The translations under genes and the position numbers were made by a program. Below are positions 25,637-33,859 of a stretch of 64,000 nt of DNA, piece by piece. The stretch is taken from the NCBI RefSeq assembly GCF_005145045.1, contig NZ_CP039694.1:340102-404101 (forward strand), written 5' to 3'. The notes under the pieces are model-generated. The model made no database searches and was not told the DNA's origin. It worked only from the letters and a program-made list of their open reading frames with translations. The DNA comes from Agrobacterium larrymoorei (GTDB lineage Bacteria; Pseudomonadota; Alphaproteobacteria; Rhizobiales; Rhizobiaceae). Positions within the stretch are counted from its first letter, which is position 1; every line of letters begins with the position of its first letter.

Positions 25637-26356
25637 ATGCCGGATCCCACATCTGACACTTTGGAACGCATTCACCATCGGATCGCCGACGCGGCGCCTT
25701 CGGGGGTTTGGTCGCGCTCCGACTTCCTGGATATCGCAACACCGAACGCCGTCGAAAAGGCGCTACAGAGGCTGACCAATCGCGGCGACATCCGCCGCCC
25801 TCATCGTGGTCTTTACGACAAGCCAGCTGTCAGCCAACTGACAGGCAAGATGGTGTTTCCGCCACGGGCCTCATTCATCGATGCAATCGCGCGACGTGAC
25901 AAACTTCGTGTTTGCGTCGATGGCATGACGGCTGCCAATGATCTTGGCCTGACGACGGCCGTCCCCGCCAGGTCAACAATCTATGCGGACACATATCCCC
26001 GAACCATCGAGATCGAGGCCAATGCCGGCGATGCGGAGGCCACGAAGCCCGTGATCTACATCTTGGACTTCAAGCGTATCTCAGCAAAGACCGCTTTTTG
26101 GGCGGGCCGGCCGGCAATGCGAGTGATCCAGGCCCTTCACTGGTTTCGTGACGAGCGATCCAATCTGGAGACCGTTGTCGATGGTATCGTCCGCTACCTG
26201 GCACGAAGCCATCATAGGCAGCCGATCGTCGAAGATCTGCGCGAAAACATTCACGCCATCCCAGCCTGGATGTATCAGGCTGTGGAGACCATAACCGCCG
26301 ATCCGCCACTCCAGGAAGACGGAAACACTTTGCCGGGCCGCGGGGGGGAAAGGTGA
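25637..26356 (+). CDS. abiEi: AbiEi-type antitoxin (DUF6088 family)
   Basis: 239-residue antitoxin of a type IV AbiE system. N-terminal winged helix (IADAAPSGVWSRSDFLDIATPNAVEKALQRL, then RGDIRRPHRGLYDKP) followed by the antitoxin domain (VDGMTAANDLGLTTAVPARSTIY, WAGRPAMRVIQALHW). AbiEi proteins repress their own promoter by binding inverted repeats, which fits the palindromes at 25540-25599. It overlaps the toxin start by 4 bp. Confidence 0.85.
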   Translation: MPDPTSDTLERIHHRIADAAPSGVWSRSDFLDIATPNAVEKALQRLTNRGDIRRPHRGLYDKPAVSQLTGKMVFPPRASFIDAIARRDKLRVCVDGMTAANDLGLTTAVPARSTIYADTYPRTIEIEANAGDAEATKPVIYILDFKRISAKTAFWAGRPAMRVIQALHWFRDERSNLETVVDGIVRYLARSHHRQPIVEDLRENIHAIPAWMYQAVETITADPPLQEDGNTLPGRGGER

Positions 26357-27468
26357 ACATGCACCAGAGTTTCATTGATATCCTTCGCTCGACCGCTGAC
26401 GAGCGGCGAGCACTGTTTTCCGCCGCTGCGTCCGATCTGGAGACGCGGGCCGAAAATATCGAGAAGGATCTGTACGTCTGCTGGGTGCTGGACTTTCTGT
26501 TCAACCGCCGCAAAGACGATACTATCGGCCTCTACTTTAAGGGCGGCACCAGTCTCAGCAAGGCATATGGCCTGATAAAGCGCTTTTCTGAAGATATCGA
26601 CATCGGCATCTACAAGGCGGACCTAAAAGTTCCGCTCGAGGCCGATATCGCAGCCCTGCCCTCCGTCAATCAACAGCAGAAAGCTCTGGCCGAACAGGTG
26701 GATGAGGCAGCGCGCCATTATTTGTCCGGACCGCTCAAGCGTTTGCTCGATGAGGAAATCACTGCGGTCGAGGAAGAGACCGGACAATCTGGGCATTTTT
26801 CGCTCGACTTCGGATACGATCTCTACCGAAAAAAGGAGGCGCTTGACGTACTCGTTCTGGGGTACAAAAGCGTCTTTGACACGAGCGGCGGTTACGTCGA
26901 GGCCGCAGTGCGCATCGAAGGCGGGGCACGCCCGGATCCGGTTCCGGCCGAGACGCGAGAGATCATTCCATACGTTGCCTCGGAAATGCCAAAGGGCACT
27001 GACCTGACGGTCCGGAATGTAACGACCGTCAAGCCCGAGCGCACCTTTTGGGAAAAAGTTCTGATCCTTCACGCTATGACGGAGATGACCGAAAAACGAA
27101 GCATGCCGGATAGTCCTGAGCTGAAAGTTCCAGACCTCAATCGATACTCACGCCACTATTACGATGTTCATCAAATCTGGACGAATCCAGACTACGGCAA
27201 GACCACTGCATCGATGCTTGACCTTGCCGAAGCTTGCCGCCGGCATAAGGAGCTAATGTTTCGCGCGCCGGACCATCGATATGATCGAGCCGTCCCAGGA
27301 AGTTTTCGGCTGGTGCCCACGCCCGAGATGCGCAAAAAACTCGCATCCGACTACGAGAGAATGTCCGCCATGATATTTGGAACGCCTCCGGAATTTGGAT
27401 CTGTCATGGCCAGCATTGAGGAGTTGGAGGCCTTTCTCAACTCAATCGCGGACAAGCCCTCGATTTGA
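26353..27468 (+). CDS. abiEii: AbiEii-type nucleotidyltransferase toxin
   Basis: 371-residue AbiEii/AbiGii-family nucleotidyltransferase. Motif I GGTSLSKAY at 64-72 followed by the metal-binding SEDIDIGIY (D81, D83), and the conserved lysine block KPERTFWEKVLILH further on. The GTG at 26353 overlaps the antitoxin stop (GTGA); an ATG six bases later has GGGGGAAAGG at better spacing and may be the true start. Such toxins modify tRNA or other substrates to arrest growth upon phage infection. No transposase is nearby. Confidence 0.87.
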   Translation: MNMHQSFIDILRSTADERRALFSAAASDLETRAENIEKDLYVCWVLDFLFNRRKDDTIGLYFKGGTSLSKAYGLIKRFSEDIDIGIYKADLKVPLEADIAALPSVNQQQKALAEQVDEAARHYLSGPLKRLLDEEITAVEEETGQSGHFSLDFGYDLYRKKEALDVLVLGYKSVFDTSGGYVEAAVRIEGGARPDPVPAETREIIPYVASEMPKGTDLTVRNVTTVKPERTFWEKVLILHAMTEMTEKRSMPDSPELKVPDLNRYSRHYYDVHQIWTNPDYGKTTASMLDLAEACRRHKELMFRAPDHRYDRAVPGSFRLVPTPEMRKKLASDYERMSAMIFGTPPEFGSVMASIEELEAFLNSIADKPSI

Positions 27469-27498
27469 AGGCAAATGCGAGAGCTAGCCGATCGTGAA

Positions 27499-27527
27499 GT
27501 GCCCTGAGCGGAATCGAACCATCGACC
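27499..27527 (-). other. tRNA 3'-end-like remnant, possible attachment site
   Basis: On the minus strand this reads GGTCGATGGTTCGATTCC followed by GCTCAGGGCAC, resembling the T-arm and acceptor 3' strand of a tRNA (closest to alphaproteobacterial tRNA-Phe as I remember it). The T-stem does not pair fully and no 5' half is present, so it is not a working tRNA. It lies 31 bp after the AbiEii stop, where an integration scar could be. Confidence 0.3.
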
Positions 27528-27685
27528 AGGGCCATGAAACCGCCGAGCAATTCTGACTTTTTTATTTGATGCGAGCATACTGTCCTTGCGGCAAGACTTC
27601 CACTATGGCGCTATCCAAAACCAGCGGGCAGAAAATTCAAGTGTCGGTGAGACGGTCAAAAGAAAATGCTCTTTGAGTACAGTCG

Positions 27686-28516
27686 TCAGCGAAGAAGCTG
27701 CTGAAGAATCTGCGTCGCCCTCTCAACTACGGGCCTATCAACCATCTTTCCTTCAAACTGAACTACGTTATCTCCGGCCGCCTCCACAGCGGACAGAATT
27801 GCTTTCGCCCAAGTGATTTCCTTCTCATCAGGCCCAAAGAGCTGGTTTACCAGAGCCACCTGCTTCGGATGAACGCACAGTTTGCCTCCAAAGCCGTAGG
27901 CTCGAGCATTTCTGATATCGTTGACAAGCTGGTCTTCATCGTCGAGCGCTGCGGTTACGCCGTCGATGGGCGGCGGCTGTCCCGCGGCGCGCGAGACCAT
28001 TGCTATCTGAAATCTCGCATGGTCCAGCGCGGGGCTCGTCACATGGATGCGCGCGTCTGTACTGAAGTCGATGTTCCCGAAGGCTATCCTCGACACCCCC
28101 CTCGTACTGGCCAGTTCACTCGCCTGCATCAAACCAGACACGGTTTCGATGAGTGCGATCACGGGACGGTCGACGAGATATTTCAGAACCCGCTCGACAG
28201 ATGCCGGATCCGCCTTGGGAAGCATGACTTCCGCTTCGGGAAACCTGGCGGCCATCGCGAGATCGGCCTCAAACCAGTAGCTATCGATCCCGTTTATACG
28301 CAGAACAGCGGGATTGCCAATCCGAAACCAGCGATCGGCAGCACTGCGTGCGGCGTCCTTTTCGCCTGCGGCAACGGCATCCTCGAGGTCGACAATGACG
28401 CGGTCTGCACCTGACGCAAGCGCCTTCTCGAACCTGTCCGGCCGATTGCCAGGGACGAACAAGTAGCTCAGGGCATCTCGCGCATGCACGTTATGGGGCG
28501 CGTTGTCGCTATTCAT
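27686..28516 (-). CDS. CitE/HpcH-family CoA-thioester lyase
   Basis: 276-residue TIM-barrel lyase of the CitE family (malyl-, citramalyl- or citryl-CoA lyases). Motifs: SYLFVPGNRPDRFEKAL, DRVIVDLEDAVAAGEKDAAR with the catalytic Asp-Glu, VLRINGIDSYWFEAD, VMLPKADPAS, IALIETVSGL and FGNIDFSTDARI, ending with KLCVHPKQVALVN. Start overlaps the upstream hydratase by 4 bp (ATGA). As last enzyme of the CoA-transferase/hydratase operon it would split a hydroxyacyl-CoA into acetyl- or propionyl-CoA and a 2-oxo acid. Confidence 0.87.
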   Translation of the reverse strand: MNSDNAPHNVHARDALSYLFVPGNRPDRFEKALASGADRVIVDLEDAVAAGEKDAARSAADRWFRIGNPAVLRINGIDSYWFEADLAMAARFPEAEVMLPKADPASVERVLKYLVDRPVIALIETVSGLMQASELASTRGVSRIAFGNIDFSTDARIHVTSPALDHARFQIAMVSRAAGQPPPIDGVTAALDDEDQLVNDIRNARAYGFGGKLCVHPKQVALVNQLFGPDEKEITWAKAILSAVEAAGDNVVQFEGKMVDRPVVERATQILQQLLR

Positions 28517-29379
28517 TGGAATTCCGCCTCCGCCGTCATTGCGAGATTACCTTCCGGCCCCTTGACCCACAGCCTCATCAGGCCGACGGCATCTCCATCA
28601 GAACCTTCTATATGAAACGCACGATCCACGAACAGAGGCGAGACCGCTCGGAAGTCGAACCGGACCAGACGCTGATCCGGCCTGGCGCGTTGGGCGAGCC
28701 CCTGGAGCAGGCTGGAGATCAGCGGGCCGTGGACCACGAGATCGGGATATCCTTCCTCGTTGCGGGCGTAGGGCGTGTCGTAGTGGATCCGGTGACCATT
28801 TGAGGTGAGAGCCGAGTACCTGAACAAAAGGACAGGATCGGGCGTGAAAGCTTCCGACCAGTCCGCATCGATTGGAGCCGGCTGCATGGGCGGCGCTGCC
28901 GCGCCTGGCTGGGGCGGCTCGCGGTAGACGATGTTTTGCTCTTCCTCGATGCATGTGAAGCCGCCTGAGGTCACTCGATGGCGAACGGTCACAAAGACCA
29001 GTCGTCCCGCCTTGCCTGACTTTGGTGTCACACTCAGGATCTCACTGCTGCGCTCTGCTTTGGCACCGATCGACAAGGGCGCGTGGTATCTGAGCCGGCC
29101 GCCTGCCCACATACGCCGTGGAAGCCCGACGTCCGGAAGAAAGCCACCTTTCCTCGGGTGGCCGTCTGCTCCGACTTCGCTGCGGCGGACAAACGGATTG
29201 AAGAAGATCCAGTGCCAAGCGGCAGGGAGCCCCTCGCCTTCAGCGGGGATATCCTGAAGGTCGAACGTATTCGCGAGGGCTGCAACGCGGTCGGGGTCGA
29301 TGAAAGCGAAACGCTGCTCCGTCCGACCCACATGGCCCGAATAGTCCTCCGCAATCGCGTCTGCCGGATCTGCTGACAT
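28513..29379 (-). CDS. hot-dog-fold acyl-CoA hydratase (HTD2 / mesaconyl-C4-CoA hydratase-like)
   Basis: 288-residue double hot-dog hydratase. ATG at 29379 (MSADPADAIAEDYSGHV) with GAGGGAGA upstream. N-terminal FAS1-like dehydratase part (WHWIFFNPFVRRSEVGADGHP, MWAGGRLRYHAPL) and C-terminal catalytic MaoC part (LLFRYSALTSNGHRIHYDTPYA, VVHGPLISSLLQGLA). This arrangement is shared by mitochondrial HTD2 and the mesaconyl-C4-CoA hydratase of the 3-hydroxypropionate bicycle. Overlaps the lyase gene, so hydration followed by cleavage is a sensible sequence of steps. Confidence 0.82.
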   Translation of the reverse strand: MSADPADAIAEDYSGHVGRTEQRFAFIDPDRVAALANTFDLQDIPAEGEGLPAAWHWIFFNPFVRRSEVGADGHPRKGGFLPDVGLPRRMWAGGRLRYHAPLSIGAKAERSSEILSVTPKSGKAGRLVFVTVRHRVTSGGFTCIEEEQNIVYREPPQPGAAAPPMQPAPIDADWSEAFTPDPVLLFRYSALTSNGHRIHYDTPYARNEEGYPDLVVHGPLISSLLQGLAQRARPDQRLVRFDFRAVSPLFVDRAFHIEGSDGDAVGLMRLWVKGPEGNLAMTAEAEFQ

Positions 29380-29396
29380 TCTGGTCTCCCTCACAT

Positions 29397-30590
29397 TCAA
29401 AAGATGACTTCCCGATCGACGAGCTCGTCGATTTCACGCCGCGACATCCGGAGAAGCTCTCCGTAGACGAAGTCCTCGTGCTCTCCGAGTTTCGGCGTTC
29501 CCCTGTCGATGGCAGGCGGATCGCTCACCGAGAACCGAGCAGGAAAGCCCACTGCAGCGCGCCTGTGTCCCTCATCCTCGTCCACATCGACGATCGCGCC
29601 GCGCCGACGCAGATGCTCGTCGTTCACGAGATCATGCGTGTTGAAGGACACGTGTGCCGGAACTCCGACGCCCTGCAGGGCGTCGGCCGCCGCCTCGGCA
29701 TTCTGTCGTGCGCTCCATTCGGAAACGGCAACATCAAGGTCGCGACGGTTGGCGTGGCGAGCCTTCATGTCGACGAACCGGTGGTCGGACACGAGGTGCG
29801 AAAGTCCGGCAAACTGCGCGAACGATCTCCATTGCTGCTCGGTGCCGACGGCTAGGCTGAGCCATCGATCCGGCGTGTCAGTGCCGAAGAGTCCGTGCGG
29901 CGCCATCCTGTAGTCGTCGTTGCCCAGACGCTCCACCTGTCCACCTGCCGATACGGCCATCAGTGACTCTCCTATGAGCGAAGACGCCACTTCACGCGCA
30001 GCAACGTCGACGTGGGACCCCTGCCCCGTCCGTCGCTTCCGATGAAGAGCCGCAACCGTCGCCAGCGCGGCGTTCAACCCTACAGAGTGATCCATGACAT
30101 GCCGCATTTCCATCGGCGGCCCGTCGCTGTACCCGGACAGGGATCCGAGACCGCCCCATGCACCGAACAACGGTGCATATCCTGCGAAGTGGGAATCCGG
30201 CCCGGTCTGTCCGGACGATGACACGGACACCATGACGATGTCGTGCTTCACGTCCTTCAAGCTCTCATATCCGAGCCCGAGCCGGGTCATCACGCCTGCC
30301 CGGAAGCTTTCGGCGGCCACGTCGGACACGGCGACCAGCCGTTTCGCCAGGGCCACCCCTTCCGGGTGCTTCATGTTCAGACGGATGGAGAGCTTGTTGG
30401 ACGCCACCTGATCGAAGCTTGCGGGTCCGCTGCGCCCGTAGACCGCATGCGGCTTTCGGAAAATATCAGGACGGAGCGCACTTTCGATCTTGATGCATTC
30501 CGCTCCCAGTTGCGACAGCATGTGGGTGCAGAAGGGCCCGGCTGCATGCACCGTGAAATCGGCTATCCGCACGCCTTCCAGAGGTTTCAT
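29397..30590 (-). CDS. CaiB/BaiF family CoA-transferase
   Basis: 397-residue class III CoA-transferase. Start at 30590 (MKPLEGVRIADFTVH) with GGAAGGA upstream; ATGA overlap with the preceding CoA-transferase. Marks: LGAECIKIES, SFDQVASNKLSIRLNMKHPEG, YAPLFGAWGGL, and nucleophile position D167 in RHVMDHSVGLNAALA. Moves CoA between carboxylic acids without ATP. The coupled partner gene may be a second subunit or a second specificity. Confidence 0.87.
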   Translation of the reverse strand: MKPLEGVRIADFTVHAAGPFCTHMLSQLGAECIKIESALRPDIFRKPHAVYGRSGPASFDQVASNKLSIRLNMKHPEGVALAKRLVAVSDVAAESFRAGVMTRLGLGYESLKDVKHDIVMVSVSSSGQTGPDSHFAGYAPLFGAWGGLGSLSGYSDGPPMEMRHVMDHSVGLNAALATVAALHRKRRTGQGSHVDVAAREVASSLIGESLMAVSAGGQVERLGNDDYRMAPHGLFGTDTPDRWLSLAVGTEQQWRSFAQFAGLSHLVSDHRFVDMKARHANRRDLDVAVSEWSARQNAEAAADALQGVGVPAHVSFNTHDLVNDEHLRRRGAIVDVDEDEGHRRAAVGFPARFSVSDPPAIDRGTPKLGEHEDFVYGELLRMSRREIDELVDREVIF

Positions 30591-31771
30591 GCTCGTTCCT
30601 TCCACGGATTCATGTTCCGCTCCACGATGCGGCTTGTTTCATCGATCGCTTGGTGAACCTCACGTGACGATGGCCAGGGCCGTGTCGGAAGTGGATCCTT
30701 GTCGAACCGGAAGGGAGCGGACTGCACGCTGCACGTGCCTCCGTCCGGAAGCGGTACCGCTGCAAACAAACCTCGTGCGCTCTCATGATGACCGGACAGG
30801 ATCTGTTCGGGAGTGTTGTAGCGCGCCATGGGCACTCCAAGACGCTGTGCCTTCACGACGACCTCCTCCACCGGATGCCGTGACGCCCATCTGCGGATTT
30901 CTCCGTTGATGAACTCGCCTCTCTGGCTGCGGACGGCGGCATCTTCGAGGGCAGCGTCCAGCGCCCATTCGGGATAGCCCATGAGTTCCACGAGGCCGTG
31001 CCACTGGCGCTGCTCCAGCGTGAGAAGTTCGACGTACCCGTCACGGCACTCGATTACGCCGCCATACCGGAAAGATCGGGCCAGCCTGTGTTCGAGCGAC
31101 CCGTCTCCGTAACGCTGGACGGTGAAAGCGCCGACGGCGAGATTAGCATCCTGGACGGCCACATCGACATACTGTCCGGTCCCGCTCCAAAGGGCGGCAA
31201 GCGCGCTCAATGCTCCGGCCACACCACCCTGCATCTCGCCGAAATGTCCGGCAATCTTGAGTGGCGGCCGATCGGGAAAGAGCGTGGCCGACAGGCCGTT
31301 CGGCAGTAGAAAACCCTCGCCGGCCGAATGGATCAGGTTGAGTTCGGATCCGATCCACCCGCATTTCGGACCGTACGAACCGAAGGGAAGTACCGAGAGG
31401 TGGACGAGCTTGGGCCATGTTCCGCAAATCTCTTCGGGATCTAATCCGAGCCGCTTCTTGTCGCCCGCCGCCGCATCCTCGACCAGGATGTCCGCTGTCT
31501 CGAGCAGGCTCTTGAATTCCGACGCCCCTTGAGCCGTTTCGAGCTCAAGCGAAACGGAACGCTTCCCTGCTGAAAGGTAGGCGAACAGAGCGCTTTCGTC
31601 ACTTTCCGGCCCCAAAAACGGAGGCTCTCTCCTGACCGGCGAGCCTCCCAACGGTTCGATCAGGATGACTTCGGCGCCCATCGCCGCCAGAAGTCGCCCC
31701 GCATAGGCCGCGGCAACACCTGTCGTGCATTCGACGCATCGGATTCCAGAAAGAGGAAGCGACGTATCCAT
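30587..31771 (-). CDS. CaiB/BaiF family CoA-transferase, variant active site
   Basis: 394-residue class III CoA-transferase homologue (LSGIRCVECTTGVAAAYAGRLLAAMG, AEVILIEPLGG, YLSAGKRSVSLELE). At the position of the catalytic aspartate the sequence reads GHFGEMQGGVAGALSAL, so E179 stands where its neighbour has Asp. It is translationally coupled to the next CoA-transferase, so the two may form a heteromer, one chain supplying the nucleophile. Begins 11 bp after the MaoC-type gene. Confidence 0.83.
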   Translation of the reverse strand: MDTSLPLSGIRCVECTTGVAAAYAGRLLAAMGAEVILIEPLGGSPVRREPPFLGPESDESALFAYLSAGKRSVSLELETAQGASEFKSLLETADILVEDAAAGDKKRLGLDPEEICGTWPKLVHLSVLPFGSYGPKCGWIGSELNLIHSAGEGFLLPNGLSATLFPDRPPLKIAGHFGEMQGGVAGALSALAALWSGTGQYVDVAVQDANLAVGAFTVQRYGDGSLEHRLARSFRYGGVIECRDGYVELLTLEQRQWHGLVELMGYPEWALDAALEDAAVRSQRGEFINGEIRRWASRHPVEEVVVKAQRLGVPMARYNTPEQILSGHHESARGLFAAVPLPDGGTCSVQSAPFRFDKDPLPTRPWPSSREVHQAIDETSRIVERNMNPWKERA

Positions 31772-31782
31772 GACTGCGTCCC

Positions 31783-33000
31783 TTACCGGACGACCGGAAG
31801 CTCGAGATCGAGTTTCGCGCCGTCGAAATGCACCGGGATGTTGGGATCGCGGCTGGGCAGGATGACCGTGGCAAGACCCGGCGTGGTGATTTCGCCACGC
31901 TGGTTCTCACCCCAGATTTCAAGGTCGACGAGCGCGTGGCCATCCTTGACGTACTTGCGGGAGACCTTGCCCTTGCACCAGGTGGAATCACCCATGGTGT
32001 TGAAGCGGCGCATTTCGGTGCGGACACGCTTGAGGAAGGCTGCGTCACCCATCCAGTTGGTGACGAGCGAGGCCATCCAGGAGGAGCGCTGCGGGCCGTA
32101 ATCGTATACGCCCGGCACGCCGACTTCCTTTGCCGTCGATTCACGATGGTGGCCGATCCCGGTGTATTCGATGCCGCCGCCCGCTTCCGGATTTCGGAAG
32201 AAGTGGCCCGGATGCTTCATCGCCGCTTTGAAGACGACGCCGTGGGTATGGCCGCGGCCGCAGCCGACGAGGAACCCCATCGTGTCCATGAGCGACAGCG
32301 GGCCGCGGACGATCGGATCGAGTTCCTCGCCCTCGGTCACATCTTCCCAGTACCGGACATTGGCGCCGCGCATGCGGGCCTCTTCCCTAAGGATAGCCTC
32401 GTCGATCTTCTCGAATTCCTCCTGCGTGTATTCGTGGGTGACGATGTCCTTGTACTTGCCCGCGTCACGGGCGGCCTTGCGTTCGTGCCGCGTGCATGTG
32501 CCGAGGGCGCGGGCGACGATCTCGCCACGCTGGTTGCTGTACGTCGCTTCGACATATTGCAGCACGAGACGGCCGGAGAACTTGCTCTCCTTCTCCTCGA
32601 CGCCGACGACGCGCTCGATGGCGCCGATACGGTCGCCCGGACGGATGTGGCGAAACAGTTCCCAGTCGTTTCCGGCATAGAACCCGTGAACCCCCGGAAG
32701 GCCCCAACGAGTCCGGCCGACCCAACCGAATGCCATCGGGAACATCGGGTGAGCTACTTGCCCGCCATACCGGGAATTGCGACCGTATTCCTGTTCCCTG
32801 TAGAGCGGGTTCAGGTCGCCGATGCCGTTGCACCAGTTCCTGAGCGTGTCGGTGGTGGCGTCCTGCAGGTACGGACCTTCCGGGCGCAGTTGAAGTCCGA
32901 TCATGCCGCGGGCGGCAGCCACCGCCTCGTCCGTGATGAGACCCTCAGCGGGCGCTCCCCCTACGTCCTGTTTAGACTTGTCGATTACCTCAACGTTCAT
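31783..33000 (-). CDS. MaoC / FAS1-like dehydratase-domain protein
   Basis: 405-residue double hot-dog protein, first gene of the operon. ATG at 33000 (MNVEVIDKSKQDVGG) with CTGGAGGAAG upstream; the frame is open further up but through the operator. N-terminal domain: TDTLRNWCNGIGDLNPLYRE and WELFRHIRPGDRI; C-terminal domain: VTEGEELDPIVRGPLSLMD and RRFNTMGDSTWCKGKVSRK. Likely hydrates or dehydrates an enoyl-CoA. The upstream 37-bp perfect inverted repeat contains the GntR-like ATGCAT palindrome. Confidence 0.8.
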   Translation of the reverse strand: MNVEVIDKSKQDVGGAPAEGLITDEAVAAARGMIGLQLRPEGPYLQDATTDTLRNWCNGIGDLNPLYREQEYGRNSRYGGQVAHPMFPMAFGWVGRTRWGLPGVHGFYAGNDWELFRHIRPGDRIGAIERVVGVEEKESKFSGRLVLQYVEATYSNQRGEIVARALGTCTRHERKAARDAGKYKDIVTHEYTQEEFEKIDEAILREEARMRGANVRYWEDVTEGEELDPIVRGPLSLMDTMGFLVGCGRGHTHGVVFKAAMKHPGHFFRNPEAGGGIEYTGIGHHRESTAKEVGVPGVYDYGPQRSSWMASLVTNWMGDAAFLKRVRTEMRRFNTMGDSTWCKGKVSRKYVKDGHALVDLEIWGENQRGEITTPGLATVILPSRDPNIPVHFDGAKLDLELPVVR

Positions 33001-33049
33001 GTCTTCCTCCAGAAAATTTTGGCGACGCTTGCATCCGATCGAGCAACCG

Positions 33050-33086
33050 TTGACCAAGATAATGCATTTTATATTATCTTGGTCAA
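33050..33086. promoter_or_regulatory. perfect 14-bp inverted repeat with ATGCAT core, operator A
   Basis: TTGACCAAGATAAT (33050-33063) and ATTATCTTGGTCAA (33073-33086) are exact inverted copies around a 9-bp spacer. Inside lies AAAATGCATTAT (minus strand 33070-33059), the same 12 bp found at 41797-41808 and 41966-41977. It sits 50 bp before the MaoC-type gene. Likely binding site of the GntR regulator at 33860. Confidence 0.7.
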
Positions 33087-33199
33087 TAAGATTTCCGCAA
33101 TGAAGCTTCAATAACCTATTGATTTCAAACAACCTTCACAAGACACGACTCCGCCTTCCTGGCGACGCCGGGCACACGGAGACATGGAGATAGAGCGCG

Positions 33200-33778
33200 C
33201 TAGATCGTGATCTCTGCGGCGCTTGAAATGGCTGCGAAGCGTCGGACGCCCGCAATGGCGTAGTCATGCTCCTCGTCTGTGGCGCCTGCGCAGCAGTCCT
33301 CGATCACGACGCACTCGAAATCCCGATCGTGCCCTTCCCTTGCGGCAGCCTGCACGACACCGTTTGTCGACACACCCGCCAGCAACAGACGTTTGATGCC
33401 CATCGCGCTGAGAACCGGCATCAGCTTCGTCCCATAGAAAGGGCTGACCCGGTGCTTGATGATGTCTATGTCTCCGACCTGCGGTGCGAACCCGTCAAAG
33501 ACTTCCGTTCCCCACTCCCCGAGCTTGAAGAACCCATTGTTCCGCGCCTTGGAGAAGACGGGTGAATTGGGCGGGCATTCACGATAATCCGGAGAGAAGC
33601 CCACCCTAACATAGCCAATCGGCACTGCGGCTGCCCGCGCGCGGTCGATGATCAGCTTCGTGTTTTCGTAGACGTTCCTCTCGCGGCATTTGATGCAGTA
33701 GGTCTTAGCACCCATCCCATCGGGATGGACGAGGTCATTGATCATGTCCATGACGAGAAGGATCGTGTCAACGGCCAT
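33200..33778 (-). CDS. isochorismatase-fold hydrolase lacking the catalytic cysteine
   Basis: 192-residue isochorismatase-family protein. Family residues D11 (LLVMDMINDLVHP) and K108 (DIIKHRVSPFYGT) are present, but the nucleophilic Cys of the cysteine-hydrolase group is replaced by V141 in AGVSTNGVVQAAAREG. True isochorismatases also do without the cysteine, so the protein may hydrolyse a vinyl ether or act on another substrate. GTTCTCC-type spacing upstream gives no strong ribosome site beyond AGGAGAACC. Lies 81 bp after the GntR gene, same strand. Confidence 0.8.
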   Translation of the reverse strand: MAVDTILLVMDMINDLVHPDGMGAKTYCIKCRERNVYENTKLIIDRARAAAVPIGYVRVGFSPDYRECPPNSPVFSKARNNGFFKLGEWGTEVFDGFAPQVGDIDIIKHRVSPFYGTKLMPVLSAMGIKRLLLAGVSTNGVVQAAAREGHDRDFECVVIEDCCAGATDEEHDYAIAGVRRFAAISSAAEITI

Positions 33779-33859
33779 AGCGGTTCTCCTGGAATGACTT
33801 AACTGTGGTGGCGTTGGTCAGTACCGGGAGGACGGAGGCGTTGTCTCTTGTCGAAAGCC

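Noticed and set aside
31828..33114. 428-codon plus-strand open frame
   Set aside because: Antisense of the MaoC-type gene; low-complexity Asp/Ala/Arg composition and no recognisable motif.
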